Positions 39,950 through 48,875 of a stretch of 64,000 nucleotides of DNA are shown here, one piece after another. Position 1 is the first letter of the stretch. Each line of letters starts with the position of its first letter. Made by a program: the position numbers and the translations under genes. The notes beneath the pieces are model-generated. The model searched no databases, was not told the DNA's origin, and was given only the letters and a program-made list of their open reading frames with translations. This stretch comes from Prorocentrum cordatum (lineage: Eukaryota; Sar; Dinophyceae; Prorocentrales; Prorocentraceae): the NCBI GenBank assembly GCA_963575745.1, contig CAUYUJ010015696.1:151316-215315 (forward strand), written 5' to 3'.

Positions 39950-40115
39950 ACGTAAGCGTAAACGTTCGGAGCTCCGCGCGGATTTCTTGCATCTGCGCTG
40001 AAGCCCCCTCCCTGGCGCGCGGGGCGCGCCAGGGGCGGCGCCGGAGGCGCCGCCCAGGACATCCCGCGCAGATGCAAGAGATCCGCGCGGAGCTCCGCAG
40101 GTTTATGTGAACGCC
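39950..40115. mobile_element. Family M GC-rich hairpin element, copy 1
   Basis: GGAGCTCCGCGCGGATTTCT at the left is mirrored by GATCCGCGCGGAGCTCC at the right; the centre contains GGCGCGCGGGGCGCGCC and GGCGGCGCCGGAGGCGCCGC palindromes. Related copies lie at 46647-46811, 51640-51750 and 54157-54323. Confidence 0.75.
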
Positions 40116-40257
40116 ATTGTCTCTTTCTCGAGGGCCCCGGGGCCCCGACCAGCTCTGCATCCCGAAGCCTCTTGTCACTGCCCCGGGCCCTGTGGAAGGC
40201 CCAGGGAGCCCGACGACGGCGAGAAATCTGAGGACCCGTCTCTCCAGCAGGACTCAC

Positions 40258-40410
40258 CTCCTCCATGACGACGCCAGGGGGTGTATAGACGGCTACGCGA
40301 GGCCGGCGACTCCAGGCGCCGGAGGTACCGAGGGACGCGCCTTGGCGGCGGGGCCCGAAAACGACCGCACGCAGCGTGGGCCTACCCCCGTCGACGAGAG
40401 CCGAGAAGGG
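40258..40410 (-). CDS. Weak exon candidate ending in a GTGAGT donor
   Basis: The minus strand reads FSALVDGGRPTLRAVVFGPR and RVAVYTPPGVVMEE up to a strong donor GAG|GTGAGTCC (GT at 40257-40256). Protein-like texture, but no acceptor or partner exon was found and no family is recognised. Confidence 0.3.
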
Positions 40411-40524
40411 GGGAGCCTAGGAAACCACGTGCTCGACCACAAGAACCCCCCGTGAAGAAGGAAGGAGGCCCTCAGATGCTGGAGTCGGAGCTGTCTGTCC
40501 CATTTTCTCTTGTCGCTCCGACGG

Positions 40525-40750
40525 CGAGCCGTTGCCTTGGCGGCCCCAGGGCCCAGGATCGGGTGTTGCTAGAAGTGCCCCTGGCCCAAGGTGCCCCCAG
40601 CATTTCCAGGGAGGCCCCCACGGCCTCCAGAGCACCCCTCGCGAGGCCCAGGGGGCCCCCAGGGGACACATTGGGCTCGCCTCGTCAGCGAGTCGTGCTC
40701 TGGACGGCCCCAGGGCCCAAGGGAGGGGCCCCTCAGAGGCCGAGAGCGGC
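40525..40750. repeat. GGCCCCAGGGCCC-type minisatellite
   Basis: Short imperfect units rich in GGCCCCCAGG and CCAGGGCCC. Proline/glycine-rich frames are artefacts. Confidence 0.65.
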
Positions 40751-40797
40751 CCTCCGCCAGCCGTCGTGCTGCCCGTGACGGCGCGAGGGCGCTTCGG

Positions 40798-40965
40798 TGG
40801 CAACTCACGGGAGCCTCCCATTCCATCTTGCTCGCTCTTGCGAATCGGCGCCAGTCGACGCTACATCGACGCTGATCGACGCTGAATCGACGCCAGCCGA
40901 CGCCAGATCGGCGCTATCTCGTCGACTCCCAGACGGCAGTCGACGCTGGCCGACGCGAAAGACAG
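40798..40965. repeat. Dispersed repeat family N with TCGACGCTG decamers, copy 1
   Basis: CAACTCACGGGAGCCTCCCA, then CTTGCTCGCTC, then 8-10 units of TCGACGCTGA or TCGACGCCAG. The same arrangement occurs at 53277-53425. Confidence 0.7.
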
Positions 40966-41059
40966 AACTGCGAGGGTACACGAGGCTTCCATGCTTTGCT
41001 ACCGAACGACGACGTGGGGGCCTGGGATGCACGGTTTCCCCCGGGGCCGTAGGCGACCC

Positions 41060-41365
41060 GAGGAGGAGGAGGAGGAGGAGGAGGAGGAGGAGGAGGAAAG
41101 AGGAGGAGGGAGGGGGAGGAGGAGGAGGAGGAGGAGAGGAGGGAGGGGGAGGCGGAGGGGGAGGAGGAGGGGGAGGGGGAGAGGAGGAGGAGGGAGGAGG
41201 AGGAGGAGGAGGAGGAGGAGGAGGAGGAGGAGGAGGAGGAGGAGGAGGAGGAGGAGGAGGAGGAGGAGGAGGAGGAGGAGGAGGAGGAGGAGGAGGAGGA
41301 GGAGAGGAGGAGAAGGAGGAGGAGGAGGAAGAGGAGGAGGAGGAGGAGGAGGAGGAGGAGGCCCT
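41060..41365. repeat. Long GGA tract
   Basis: About 300 bases of GGA triplets, one of the longest pure runs in the window. Confidence 0.92.
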
Positions 41366-41369
41366 TCGG

Positions 41370-41740
41370 AGGGGGGGGGAAAGGGAGCAGGAGAAGGCCT
41401 TCTCGGAAGGCGGCTGGACTTCTCAGAAGGAGGAGGTGGAGGAGGGGGAGGAGGAGGAGGAGGAGGAGGAAGGAAGGCGGAGGGAGAAGGAGAAGGAGGA
41501 GGAGGAGGAGCAGGAGGAGGAGGATGAGGAGGAGGGCGGGTCGCCTAAGCCCTTCGGAGAAACCCTCCAGGGGGGGGGGGAAAGGGAGCAGGAGAAGGCC
41601 TTCGCAGGAGGCGGCTGGACTTCTCAGAAACCCTCGCGTCTTCTGAGAAGTTCTTGTCTGTCTTCTGGGAAGGCTCAGAAGGCTTCTCAGAGGCCTGGGG
41701 ACCTCCGAGCCTTCTGAGAAGGCTCGCCCCTTCTCACTTG
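41370..41740. repeat. AGAAGGCC-rich direct repeats
   Basis: GGGGGGAAAGGGAGCAGGAG followed by AAGGCCTT and GGCGGCTGGACTTCTCAGAA occurs at ~41373-41431 and ~41571-41628, separated by GGA triplets. More AGAAGGC/GCCTTCT words follow to 41740; a similar cluster lies at 55080-55330. Confidence 0.7.
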
Positions 41741-41784
41741 CCCCCCAAGCTCGCCGCCCAGAGGAGGCGGGAGGCACCCCGACC

Positions 41785-41945
41785 TGGGACGTAACAAAAT
41801 AACAAAGCTAAGACGAAGTCAGGACGAGGATAACATCGGGTGAGGATACATCGATAATATCTGAGATCAGGCCGCTCTGGAGGATGTCTCGGGCGCGGCG
41901 GCCTTCTCGGCTCTGGAACGGACACTCCTTGCCCTGGCCCCGCCC
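41785..41945. repeat. Dispersed repeat family O, copy 1
   Basis: AAGACGAAG, GGACGAGGAT, ATCGGGTG, ATCTGAGAT and GGATGTCTCGGGCG occur in this order here and at 43155-43250. No gene is seen from 41950 to 42690. Confidence 0.6.
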
Positions 41946-42689
41946 GGAAAACAGAGGAAGACTGTGTGTCCTCCTTGGAGGCGCGCGTCCGACCAGATCG
42001 TACAGTGCACCGATCTTCTGGCATACTGTTGCCCCAGCGGCGTGGCCAGAAAGCGCCCGCCGCCGAGCACGCACGATAGTATGGGGGGGGGATATCGGCT
42101 TCCCGAGCGCGCACTCCGCTCCTTTGGGGGGCGACGCGCACGAGGGCGATGTTTCGGAAACCCTGAACCCAGCATTGTGCGCACCTCTCGGGGGCACATC
42201 TTTCACTTCCGCCGCCGTCCGCCGAGCTTCCGCCGTCGCAGGCGGCTTCGTTTTACTTCCGCCGACCTTCCACCGCCATCCGCCGAGGAAGAGACGACAA
42301 CACTCCTTCGAAGGCAGGGCCTTTTTGGAACGCTCCACATAGTAGAAGCATGCTTGTGTGAAGCCAACGACCCCCCTTCGTCCACCCCGACGATGTGGGC
42401 TGCACCATGGAGTCGGCAGCAAAACCGCTGCCCGCAGCACGTGGCCGCGGGTTCCGAGAGCGGCCCGGCTGCGCGCGCGCGCCGTGGCAGAGGCAGGGTG
42501 ACCGCATAAGCACTCGGATCAACACTGTGTCAATACATGTTCGCATCCGCGTGGCATCATCAGAACACGCACTCGCACAACATCAATCTCACTGGCGGTT
42601 TGCTCCTCGTACACACACATACGGTCCTGACCCGTCTGTACGAGACCTTGCTCGAGTTATAGAAAACCAGAACCCTTTTCCCCCTATCT

Positions 42690-42985
42690 CCTTTGCCCCA
42701 GCATGCGTCCTCGGTTGCGCATGGTTTCCTCTGTTGCACAAGGCTTCCCCTGCATTCCACACTGCTTTCTATTTGGGCCCTACACGCGTCTTCTTTTTCG
42801 CATGGCTTCCTGTGCTGCGCGTGGTTTTATGTGCCAGCATCCTCTGCTGCGCACGGCTTCCTCTGTTGCGCACGGTTTCCTCTGCTGTCCGCATGGCTTC
42901 TTCTGTATCCGCATGGTTTTCTTTGCTTTTCGCATGGCTTCCTCGGTATCTGTATGGCTTCCTCTGCTATTGCAATGGATTCCTG
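42690..42985. repeat. ~21-24-bp minisatellite (CGCATGGCTTCCTCTG)
   Basis: About twelve imperfect units such as GCGCACGGCTTCCTCTGTT and CGCATGGTTTTCTTTG, giving Met-Ala-Ser-Ser and His-Gly-Phe-Leu-Cys frames on +. The repeat explains these open frames. Confidence 0.75.
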
Positions 42986-43154
42986 TGTCTACTCCAACGG
43001 CGTCCTGGCAACCCTTCGACGACATCCCAGCAAACTCAGAAGTAGAGTGACGAATAGTGGAGCAGAGCAGAAAAGAGAAGATGAGTAAAGTAGAGCAGAA
43101 TATGGAAGGGTAGAGTAGAGCGAACACAAAATGCAACACCGCACAAAATCACAT

Positions 43155-43335
43155 AAGACGAAGCTGGGACGAGGATGAAATCGGGTGGCGACAAATCGAG
43201 AATCTCTGAGATTCGGCAACTCTGGATGATGTCTCGGGCGCCGCGGTCTTCTCAGAACGTTGCGGAGCGCTCTGAGAGCGTTCCAGAACGCTATGGACCA
43301 ATTTCATCCTCGTCTTGGCCCCGTCCGATCACGAC
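43155..43335. repeat. Dispersed repeat family O, copy 2
   Basis: Matches 41785-41945; here the right part carries extra GCTCTGAGAGCGTTCCAGAA-type inverted words. From 43335 to 44570 only an old family P copy (43998-44180) and GC-rich sequence are seen. Confidence 0.55.
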
Positions 43336-44577
43336 CATAACACTGTACGCCATCCTTTGTGCGTGCGGCATGCTCGAACCAAATCAAAATGTAATGGCTC
43401 CGGGGCCCGAAACCGGGCGAGAACGCCTGGTGTGAAACAAAAAGGCAGAGCCGATGCTTATGCGATCATGATGGCACTCGAAAAAAAACTGGCTGGTACA
43501 CCGTCGGCGTGGCCAGCCGAGGCAGCAACGGGCTTCCCAAGTGCACAAGATGTTGCAGCACATCCCAGGTACCTCTTGCCTGGTCCTGCTCTTCCTCCCT
43601 CTCCTCCGTCTCTCTTCGTTTTCCCCGCAGGGTTGCCAATTGCGCGCTCCTGTGTGTCCACGCGTCCAACCGGATGCCTGTAAAAGGGACTCTGGCATCG
43701 AAGCATCTAAGCTTGCAACTCGCCTGGACGACGCTGCACTTGAACCACGACGTGCTCCCGACCTTCTCCCCTCCGCGCTCTTGCCTCAAAGCCGGGCGCT
43801 CCATTTTCTGCTTCACAACCGTGAGGAGGCGCTCCGCTGTCCGTCTCTCTGTTTGTGATTCCCGACGGGATGCCCCTCGCGCGCTCTTCTGCCCACGCGT
43901 CCTCCCGGACGCTCGGCTCCGAGGTGGTGGTCAGGAGGCCACATGCGAGCCCCACCTCCCCCTTACAAAATCGTGGGGTGGTGGGGTAGGGTTCGCGTGT
44001 GGCCTCCCCGGACGTGCGACGTCCTGATCTTTTCAGTGCGCGGCCCCTGAAAGTCCCGACCCCTTCCCCGGACACGTTCTCTCATCCTGAGCCGTTTTCT
44101 GACGCCCCCGAGGCCCCCCGAGGCCCTGCGAGGGCCCCCCGAGACCAGCAACGGCCCAAGCCCTGCCGTCGTGATTCTTCTTACCACGCGATCATGTCTG
44201 GGCCCTGGTGGCGGACCTCGGGGGAGGCCCCGGCCCTGCCCCCGGAGGCATGCCGGCGCTGGCCGCCTCCCCTCGGCTCCCTCTGGCGCGCGGGCTCGCC
44301 GAGGAGGCCTGGCGCTGGGCCAGCTCGGGGCCGCGGGGGGGTGACTCGAGAAGCGCAGGGGCGGGCCCACGGCGGGGGCGCCGACCCTGGGCGGCGCGCA
44401 GAGGGGGTGGGGGGGAGGGGGGGCGGCTTCTTGGAAGCAAGCCGCTTCCTAGAAGGCGGCGGCCTTACGTCTGCAGACAAGGCCCAGGCCTTCTAAGAGG
44501 CAGGGGTGCCTCTAAGAAGCCTCCCCCCCAACCCCGACCCCCCTTCTGCGCGTGGCCGACCCACGGGGGGGGGGCGC

Positions 44578-45701
44578 TCACCACTTGCGCTCCCACTCGG
44601 CGCCGTTCTCGAAGCGGACCACGGCGCCGAGCACCTCGCCCTCTGGGAAGGGCGGCTCCACGAACACCTTGGCGCCCCGGACGATGCCGCTCTTTTCCAC
44701 CGTCTGGCCGGTCTTGGTTTTCAGGCCGAAGGTGATCGTGCAGTGGTCCTCCAGCATCTTTTCAACGATCCCTATCCCCACTAGCGTGGCCTGGACCCCA
44801 CTGGCTTCAGGCTTCGAGGGGGCCTGTCCCCAGTTGGGGTGGTGGGATGGTGGGGCTAAGATACCGTGGTGGCCTGGTGGGGATGGGGAGTGGTTACACG
44901 ATACTGATCCGCTACATGCAAGAGTGATCCTAGGCCAAAATGACCTTTGGCTGGTGCTTGGCAACAAGCGGCCGTGGGGAGGCCAAATCTAAGCGCGCAA
45001 GCCCGTGCTGGGGGGGGGGACCCTGGTGGGCCCGCACCAAGTCACTCTGGCGAAGGGCCACGCTTACGCGCAGCCGAGCTGAAGGTGTCCTGCTTCACCT
45101 GGAACACCTCGCCGTGCTTGTCCGCGAACCTAGAGGCCTCCTAGATGGGGTCCGAGCAGATGGGATGGAAGGACCGCGCCGCATCGCCAATGCATCGCCG
45201 ATGCATCGGCGATGCATCGGCGATGCATCAGCGACGCCGGAGATGCGTCGGCGACGTCGGCGTGCATCGTCGACGCCTCGGCGATGCGGCGCGATCCCCC
45301 GGCCCCTGCCTACTCGGACCTCATCTGGGAGGCCTAGAGTAGGGCGACGACATCTATACATATCCACTGCTCCTGGCCAGGCCCATCCTGGGCCCAGGAG
45401 CTGTGTATATGCCTCCCTGGCCAGGCCAGGAGGGCGTATACACCGCTCCTGGGCCCAGGATTGGCCTGGCCAGGAGCAGTGGATATGCATAGATCTCGTC
45501 GCCCTATAGAGAACCACTTGTCACCGCCGAGCTGGGCGCAGCCGGTCTTGGCGACGTCGAGGTCGGCCTCCGCCTTGAGCGCGCGCTCGCGGGCGCGCGC
45601 TCGCGGGCGCCGTGGGGGCGCTCCGCCGACTCCTCCGCGTCCAGGGCGACGGACCCCACGACGGCGAGCGCCGTCAGCATCGCCGCCAGCACACGCGCCA
45701 T
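44578..45701 (-). CDS. Three-exon gene for a small secreted or luminal protein, disrupted by a 14-bp duplication
   Basis: Exon 1 (45701-45515) starts MARVLAAMLTALAVVGSVAL, a good signal peptide, then DAEESAE; after a 14-bp tandem duplication (45581-45594/45595-45608) the sense continues in another frame as ALKAEADLDVAKTGCAQLGG. Exon 2 (45129-45072) reads FADKHGEVFQVKQDTFSSA. Exon 3 (44790-44578) reads ATLVGIGIVEKMLEDHCTIT, then FGLKTKTGQTVEKSGIVRGA and FENGAEWERKW before TGA. Phases agree (exon 1 ends with TG, exon 2 begins G), and discounting one duplicate copy the exons sum to 444 nt (147 residues). Intron 1 (45514-45130) is GT-AG and consists of mobile elements. Intron 2 (45071-44791) is GC-AG as phased; GTAAGC lies 4 nt inside it. 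No domain is recognised; function unknown. Confidence 0.6.
44905..45067. mobile_element. Family D element in intron 2
   Basis: The minus-strand start GTAAGCGTGGCCCTTCGCC is paired with an inverted relative at the other end (GAGTGATCCTAGG... on +), and both ends and interior words (AAGCGCGCAAGCC-like) match 6535-6700. It starts 4 nt inside the exon 2 boundary, so it supplies the donor region. Confidence 0.5.
45131..45339. mobile_element. Family B element (GATGCATCG core), copy 1, forming intron 1
   Basis: TAGAGGCCTCCTAGATG at the left is mirrored by CATCTGGGAGGCCTAGA at the right (one element once the nested copy of A is discounted), followed inward by GGGTCCGAG and CGCGCCGCATCGCC on each arm; the centre is an array of GATGCATCGGC units. 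Together with nested element A (45340-45506) it fills the space between two GAACC copies (45126-45130, 45511-45515), i.e. a 5-bp target duplication in coding sequence. Confidence 0.8.
45340..45506. mobile_element. Family A hairpin element, copy 2, nested in B
   Basis: TAGGGCGACGACATCTATAC is mirrored by GATCTCGTCGCCCTA, 167 bp overall. It is flanked by TAGAG (45335-45339 and 45507-45511), a 5-bp duplication inside the right end of element B. Copy 1 is at 39729-39897. Confidence 0.8.
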
Positions 45702-45719
45702 TGCGATAGGCCCAGCGCG

Positions 45720-46440
45720 GGCGCAAGGGCGGGTCTGTTCTCGGAGGCGGCGGGGGGGGTCCGAACTGGACGGGCCCCGGGAGAACAGGTCGAGAGGAGG
45801 AGATATAAAGACAGATCCGCTCAAACTCATTCCCCGGACCCCTCCCAGGGTCCACCTGTCCTGTTGCAGTCTTCCGACCTGGATCCGTCATTGGCAGTCC
45901 TATAGGACCCCAAAGCGGCTCCTGGGGATAGAAAGACTCCCCTCAAAAAAAACCTTGTCGTACCCAGCACCTCAAAGCTGCCCCCCCCCTTCCCCCGTCC
46001 TGCTGGCCAGAACAAATGCTGGGCCACCTCAGACCCCCAGCCGACTCCGAGCCTGTTCTGTAGCAGGTGCGAAGAGAAAGTGATTCAGGGCAACTGGGCC
46101 GAAGCGGCCAGACAGGGGCTCGGGCGCGAATAAATGAGGGGAGGCGATCAGTGGGGGGGGGAGAAAGGTGCCCTTTTCGGGCCCTGGGGGCCCCCTCTGG
46201 GGCCCTAAAGGACTCCTTTTCTGCAGCCCCCGCTACCCCTCCATTTACCCAGACCCCCGACGCCATGATCTTTTCATAACGTCGATCCCCAAGGGACTCG
46301 ACCCACTCCCCTGGACCGGCTTCTCATCCTGAATCGTTTTCCACGCTCCGAGAAGCCCGGGGGGGGGGGGTCCCCAGAGGGCAAAAAATTGCGAAGAACC
46401 CTCCGTCACGATTCTTTCATTCCCCGAGGGGGTCTGGGCA
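45720..46440. other. Region without recognised gene; contains a family P copy
   Basis: Between the gene start and 46250 nothing is recognised. 46250-46440 matches the dispersed family P (GACCCCCGACGCCATGATC, then TTCTCATCCTGAATCGTTTT). Confidence 0.5.
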
Positions 46441-46469
46441 TCGCTCCCCTGGTAATTCGCGCCCCAGGG

Positions 46470-46640
46470 GCGGGGGCAAGGTGAGAGCCGGAGCGGGCGC
46501 CGCAGCAGCAGCAGCAGCAGCAGCAGCAGCGGCAAGAGCGATGATCAGCCGGATGAGCAGACAGAGCAGAGCCGGGCCGCACCGAGCCACGAAGAGCGGC
46601 CTGTGGCGGTCGCTACGGGGTGCGTGCTGCATGCACAGGG
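46470..46640 (-). CDS. Weak exon candidate with hydrophobic and poly-Ala segment
   Basis: Behind a GCATGCAG acceptor (near 46629) the minus strand reads HAPRSDRHRPLFVARCGPAL, LCLLIRLIIAL and a run of about 12 Ala encoded by GCTGCT repeats (46503-46531). A signal-anchor-like exon is possible; the CAG run alone could produce the Ala tract. Confidence 0.3.
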
Positions 46641-46646
46641 GAACGG

Positions 46647-46811
46647 ACAATGACAGAAACAAAGAGAAATCGGAGGTCCGCGCGGGTTTCTCGGATCGGC
46701 GCTTGACCCCCATGGCGGCGCCTCTGGCGCCGCCCTGGCGCGCTCCGCGCGCCAGGGAAGGGGGTCCAGCGAAGATCCGAGAAATCCGCGCGGACCTCCG
46801 AATTTTCATGT
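46647..46811. mobile_element. Family M hairpin element, copy 2, interrupted
   Basis: CAATGACAG...CGGAGGTCCGCGCGG at the left and CCGCGCGGACCTCCG...TTCATGT at the right form the stem; its last ~12 bases (TTCATGTCATTG) are displaced to 46981-46992 by the insertion of the family I element. Confidence 0.7.
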
Positions 46812-46980
46812 TTAGGGGGCAAACAAACCTATCTCGCTTTTGTCCACCCTCGCTTCCAAGAGATACCAAACGATGCCAAACTACGGCCTGTACTAGTCAG
46901 GCCGCTTGACGAGGAGGCGCGTGGTATGACTTGGTTTTGCCTGGAAGCGAAAGCGGGGTAGGTAATTCACGCTCTGAATG
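46812..46980. mobile_element. Family I element, copy 2, inserted in M
   Basis: 169 bp between two copies of TTCATGT (46805-46811 and 46981-46987). The interior, ACCTATCTCGCTTTTG to AAAGCGGGGTAGGTAA, matches 14934-15098 closely. Confidence 0.75.
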
Positions 46981-47004
46981 TTCATGTCATTGCTTGTTTC
47001 CCTA

Positions 47005-47155
47005 ATGTGATCGGACCTGTGCCAGGAGACCACCCCTGGAGAACGTGCAGCCCTCCGCCGGCCCAGGCCGAAGAGCACTCGAGGCTGCCCTCCCCCGGGA
47101 GGCACACGAGCATCCGACGAGCACGAAGAGCGGCAGGGTACCCTCCCCGAGCCGA
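47005..47155. repeat. Dispersed repeat family K, copy 2
   Basis: Matches 20255-20425 from a GGACCTG start through GCCCTCCGCCGGCC and CCCTCCCCCGGGAGGCACA to CCGACCTC. Confidence 0.65.
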
Positions 47156-47157
47156 CC

Positions 47158-47300
47158 TCAATCCTCCTCCTCCTCCTCCTCCTCCTCCTCCTCCCCCTCC
47201 CTCCTCCTCTCCCCTCCTCCTCCTCCTCCTGCCTCCTCTCCTCCTCCTCCTCCCTCCTCCTCCTCCTCCTCCTCCTCCTCCTCCTCCTCCTCCCCCTCCC
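47158..47300. repeat. CCT microsatellite
   Basis: CCT triplets with a few CTC insertions. The next 180 bases hold a minus-strand open stretch (SAAARDARSSDGAAPGDPDE) too weak to call. Confidence 0.88.
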
Positions 47301-47474
47301 AGGTCCGACTGTGTACGCACACGTGTTTGCTACCTCCTGCGACCGGCTCGTCTGGGTCTCCCGGGGCCGCTCCATCGCTGCTTCGAGCATCCCGCGCGGC
47401 AGCGGAGGGAGGGCAGCCCACGACCACGACGAGCACGAGTTCAGGCTTCGAGCGGCATCAATGTGCGTCCGCTG

Positions 47475-47756
47475 TCACAGCACTGGCCAGCGCTGGTGCA
47501 GAAGACGACGCAGCACACAGATCTGATCGCGCGTGCTCTGCCGACTGGGGGGAGCCCGTCTGCCTGCCGAAGACCGCTCGCGGCTGGGATCCAACGTCGC
47601 ACGCGCACCGGCAGCAGAAGAAGATGTGCACGCCGGTCGGAAGAGAGGCAGGTAGAAACATGAAGCAGGAAGGCGGATGAGGTAGATTAGGTTCGGACCC
47701 GCCCAAAGAACAAGAAGCAACAGCCAAACCATCTCGACCATTGAATCAGGAAGGCG
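47475..47756 (-). CDS. Weak ORF with one membrane segment
   Basis: The minus strand reads MVEMVWLLLLVLWAGPNLIY and then LIRLPASCFYLPLFRPACTS, ending LRRLLHQRWPVL before a stop. One hydrophobic segment; no domain recognised. It begins at the edge of a GGA tract (47765-47945) that could be intronic. Confidence 0.3.
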   Translation of the reverse strand, partial: RLPDSMVEMVWLLLLVLWAGPNLIYLIRLPASCFYLPLFRPACTSSSAAGARATLDPSRERSSAGRRAPPSRQSTRDQICVLRRLLHQRWPVL

Positions 47757-47764
47757 CTCGAAGG

Positions 47765-47945
47765 AGAGGAGGAGGAGGAGGAGGAGGAGGAGGAGGAGGA
47801 GGAGGATGAGGAGGAGGAGGAGGAGGGAGAGGGAGGAGGAGGGAGAGGGAGGAGGGAGAGGAGGAGGAGGGAGAGGGAGGAGGGAGAGGGAGGAGGGAGA
47901 GGGAGGAGGGAGAAGGAAAAGGAGGAGGAGGAGGAGGAGGCGGAA
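47765..47945. repeat. GGA/GGGAGA tract
   Basis: GGA triplets followed by GGGAGAGGGAGGA units. From 47950 to 48800 a GGTGGCCCCTG..AGGGCTGGACCTGAGCA duplication (48106-48135 and 48141-48178) is the only structure seen. Confidence 0.85.
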
Positions 47946-48799
47946 ACGATTACTGGGTTCTGGAAATCCAGAACGACCTACTTTCAACGACGGATGGGTG
48001 CACCGTCCGGCCGGCATGTGTTCCGCTCGGGCGGCGCGCGCCGAGGGCCGGGGCGAGGGGGGCGGCCGTCCCCGGCAAGGCCCGGAGGGGGGGCATCTGA
48101 GAAGCGGGTGGCCCCTGTCAGGGCTGGACCTGAGCAGTGTTTTAGCGGGTGGCCCCTGCCAGGGCTGGACCTGAGCATTGTTTTTAGCTCTGGTTTCGTG
48201 CTCGTGTTCGTTTTGCTCCTCCTGCTTTCGTTCGGTGTTCGCTTCGTGTGTTTCGTCCTGCCCCACCCGTTTCCCTGCACCTCCCTGCCAGAACGAAGAA
48301 CAAAACGCAGCCGACGTCCGGCAAAACAGCGTTTAGGTCCAGCCCTGGCCCCTGTCGCCCGTCTTTCGACAGGTGTGTTGTTCTACTACTCGCAGAGTAG
48401 CTACTCGCAACTAGCATGACTCCGCCGTGGAGGATTTACGCTCCATTGCATCGAGGAAGGCATGTTTTTTTCAGACGTTTGCGAGTGGGTACTTTGCGAG
48501 TAGTGGAACGCGCTCGGTGAGTCTTGGGAGTCTCCCAGCATGGCCTCGTGGCAGGCAGGGGGGCTTCTGAGAGGCTGGGGTGCTCGCGCCGCTGGGTGTT
48601 GGCGACTGGCAGTGGCGCCAGATGCGCGAGGCTGGCCACGACTGCCCTACCCTGGGGCGGCGGACGAGGGCAGAGGACAAGCTGGGTGCGCTCGAGCCGT
48701 ACAGCGGGGGCCGATCCACAAGAAACCTTCCACAAGAAACCCAACCCTGAGACCCAGGGCGTCCACTGATTTGTGATGTGGGGACGTCGCGTTTTCCAT

Positions 48800-48875
48800 A
48801 GCAAAACCGTCGAAACCCAAGAAACCCGGGGCACCCTGGAGGCAAGCAGAGTGTTTCTGGACAGAGTCTCCACTG
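48800..48875 (+). repeat. Dispersed repeat family C, copy 2
   Basis: AACCCAAGAAACCC, CACCCTGGAGGCAAGCAGAG and TGTTTCT as in copy 1. Nothing gene-like is seen from 48880 to 49580 apart from two diverged satellite words (TTCAAAATGG type, minus strand, 49215-49300). Confidence 0.65.

Noticed and set aside
42690-43050. Cys/Phe/Met-rich small proteins
   Set aside because: They come from a ~21-24-bp minisatellite, with similar composition in all three plus frames.
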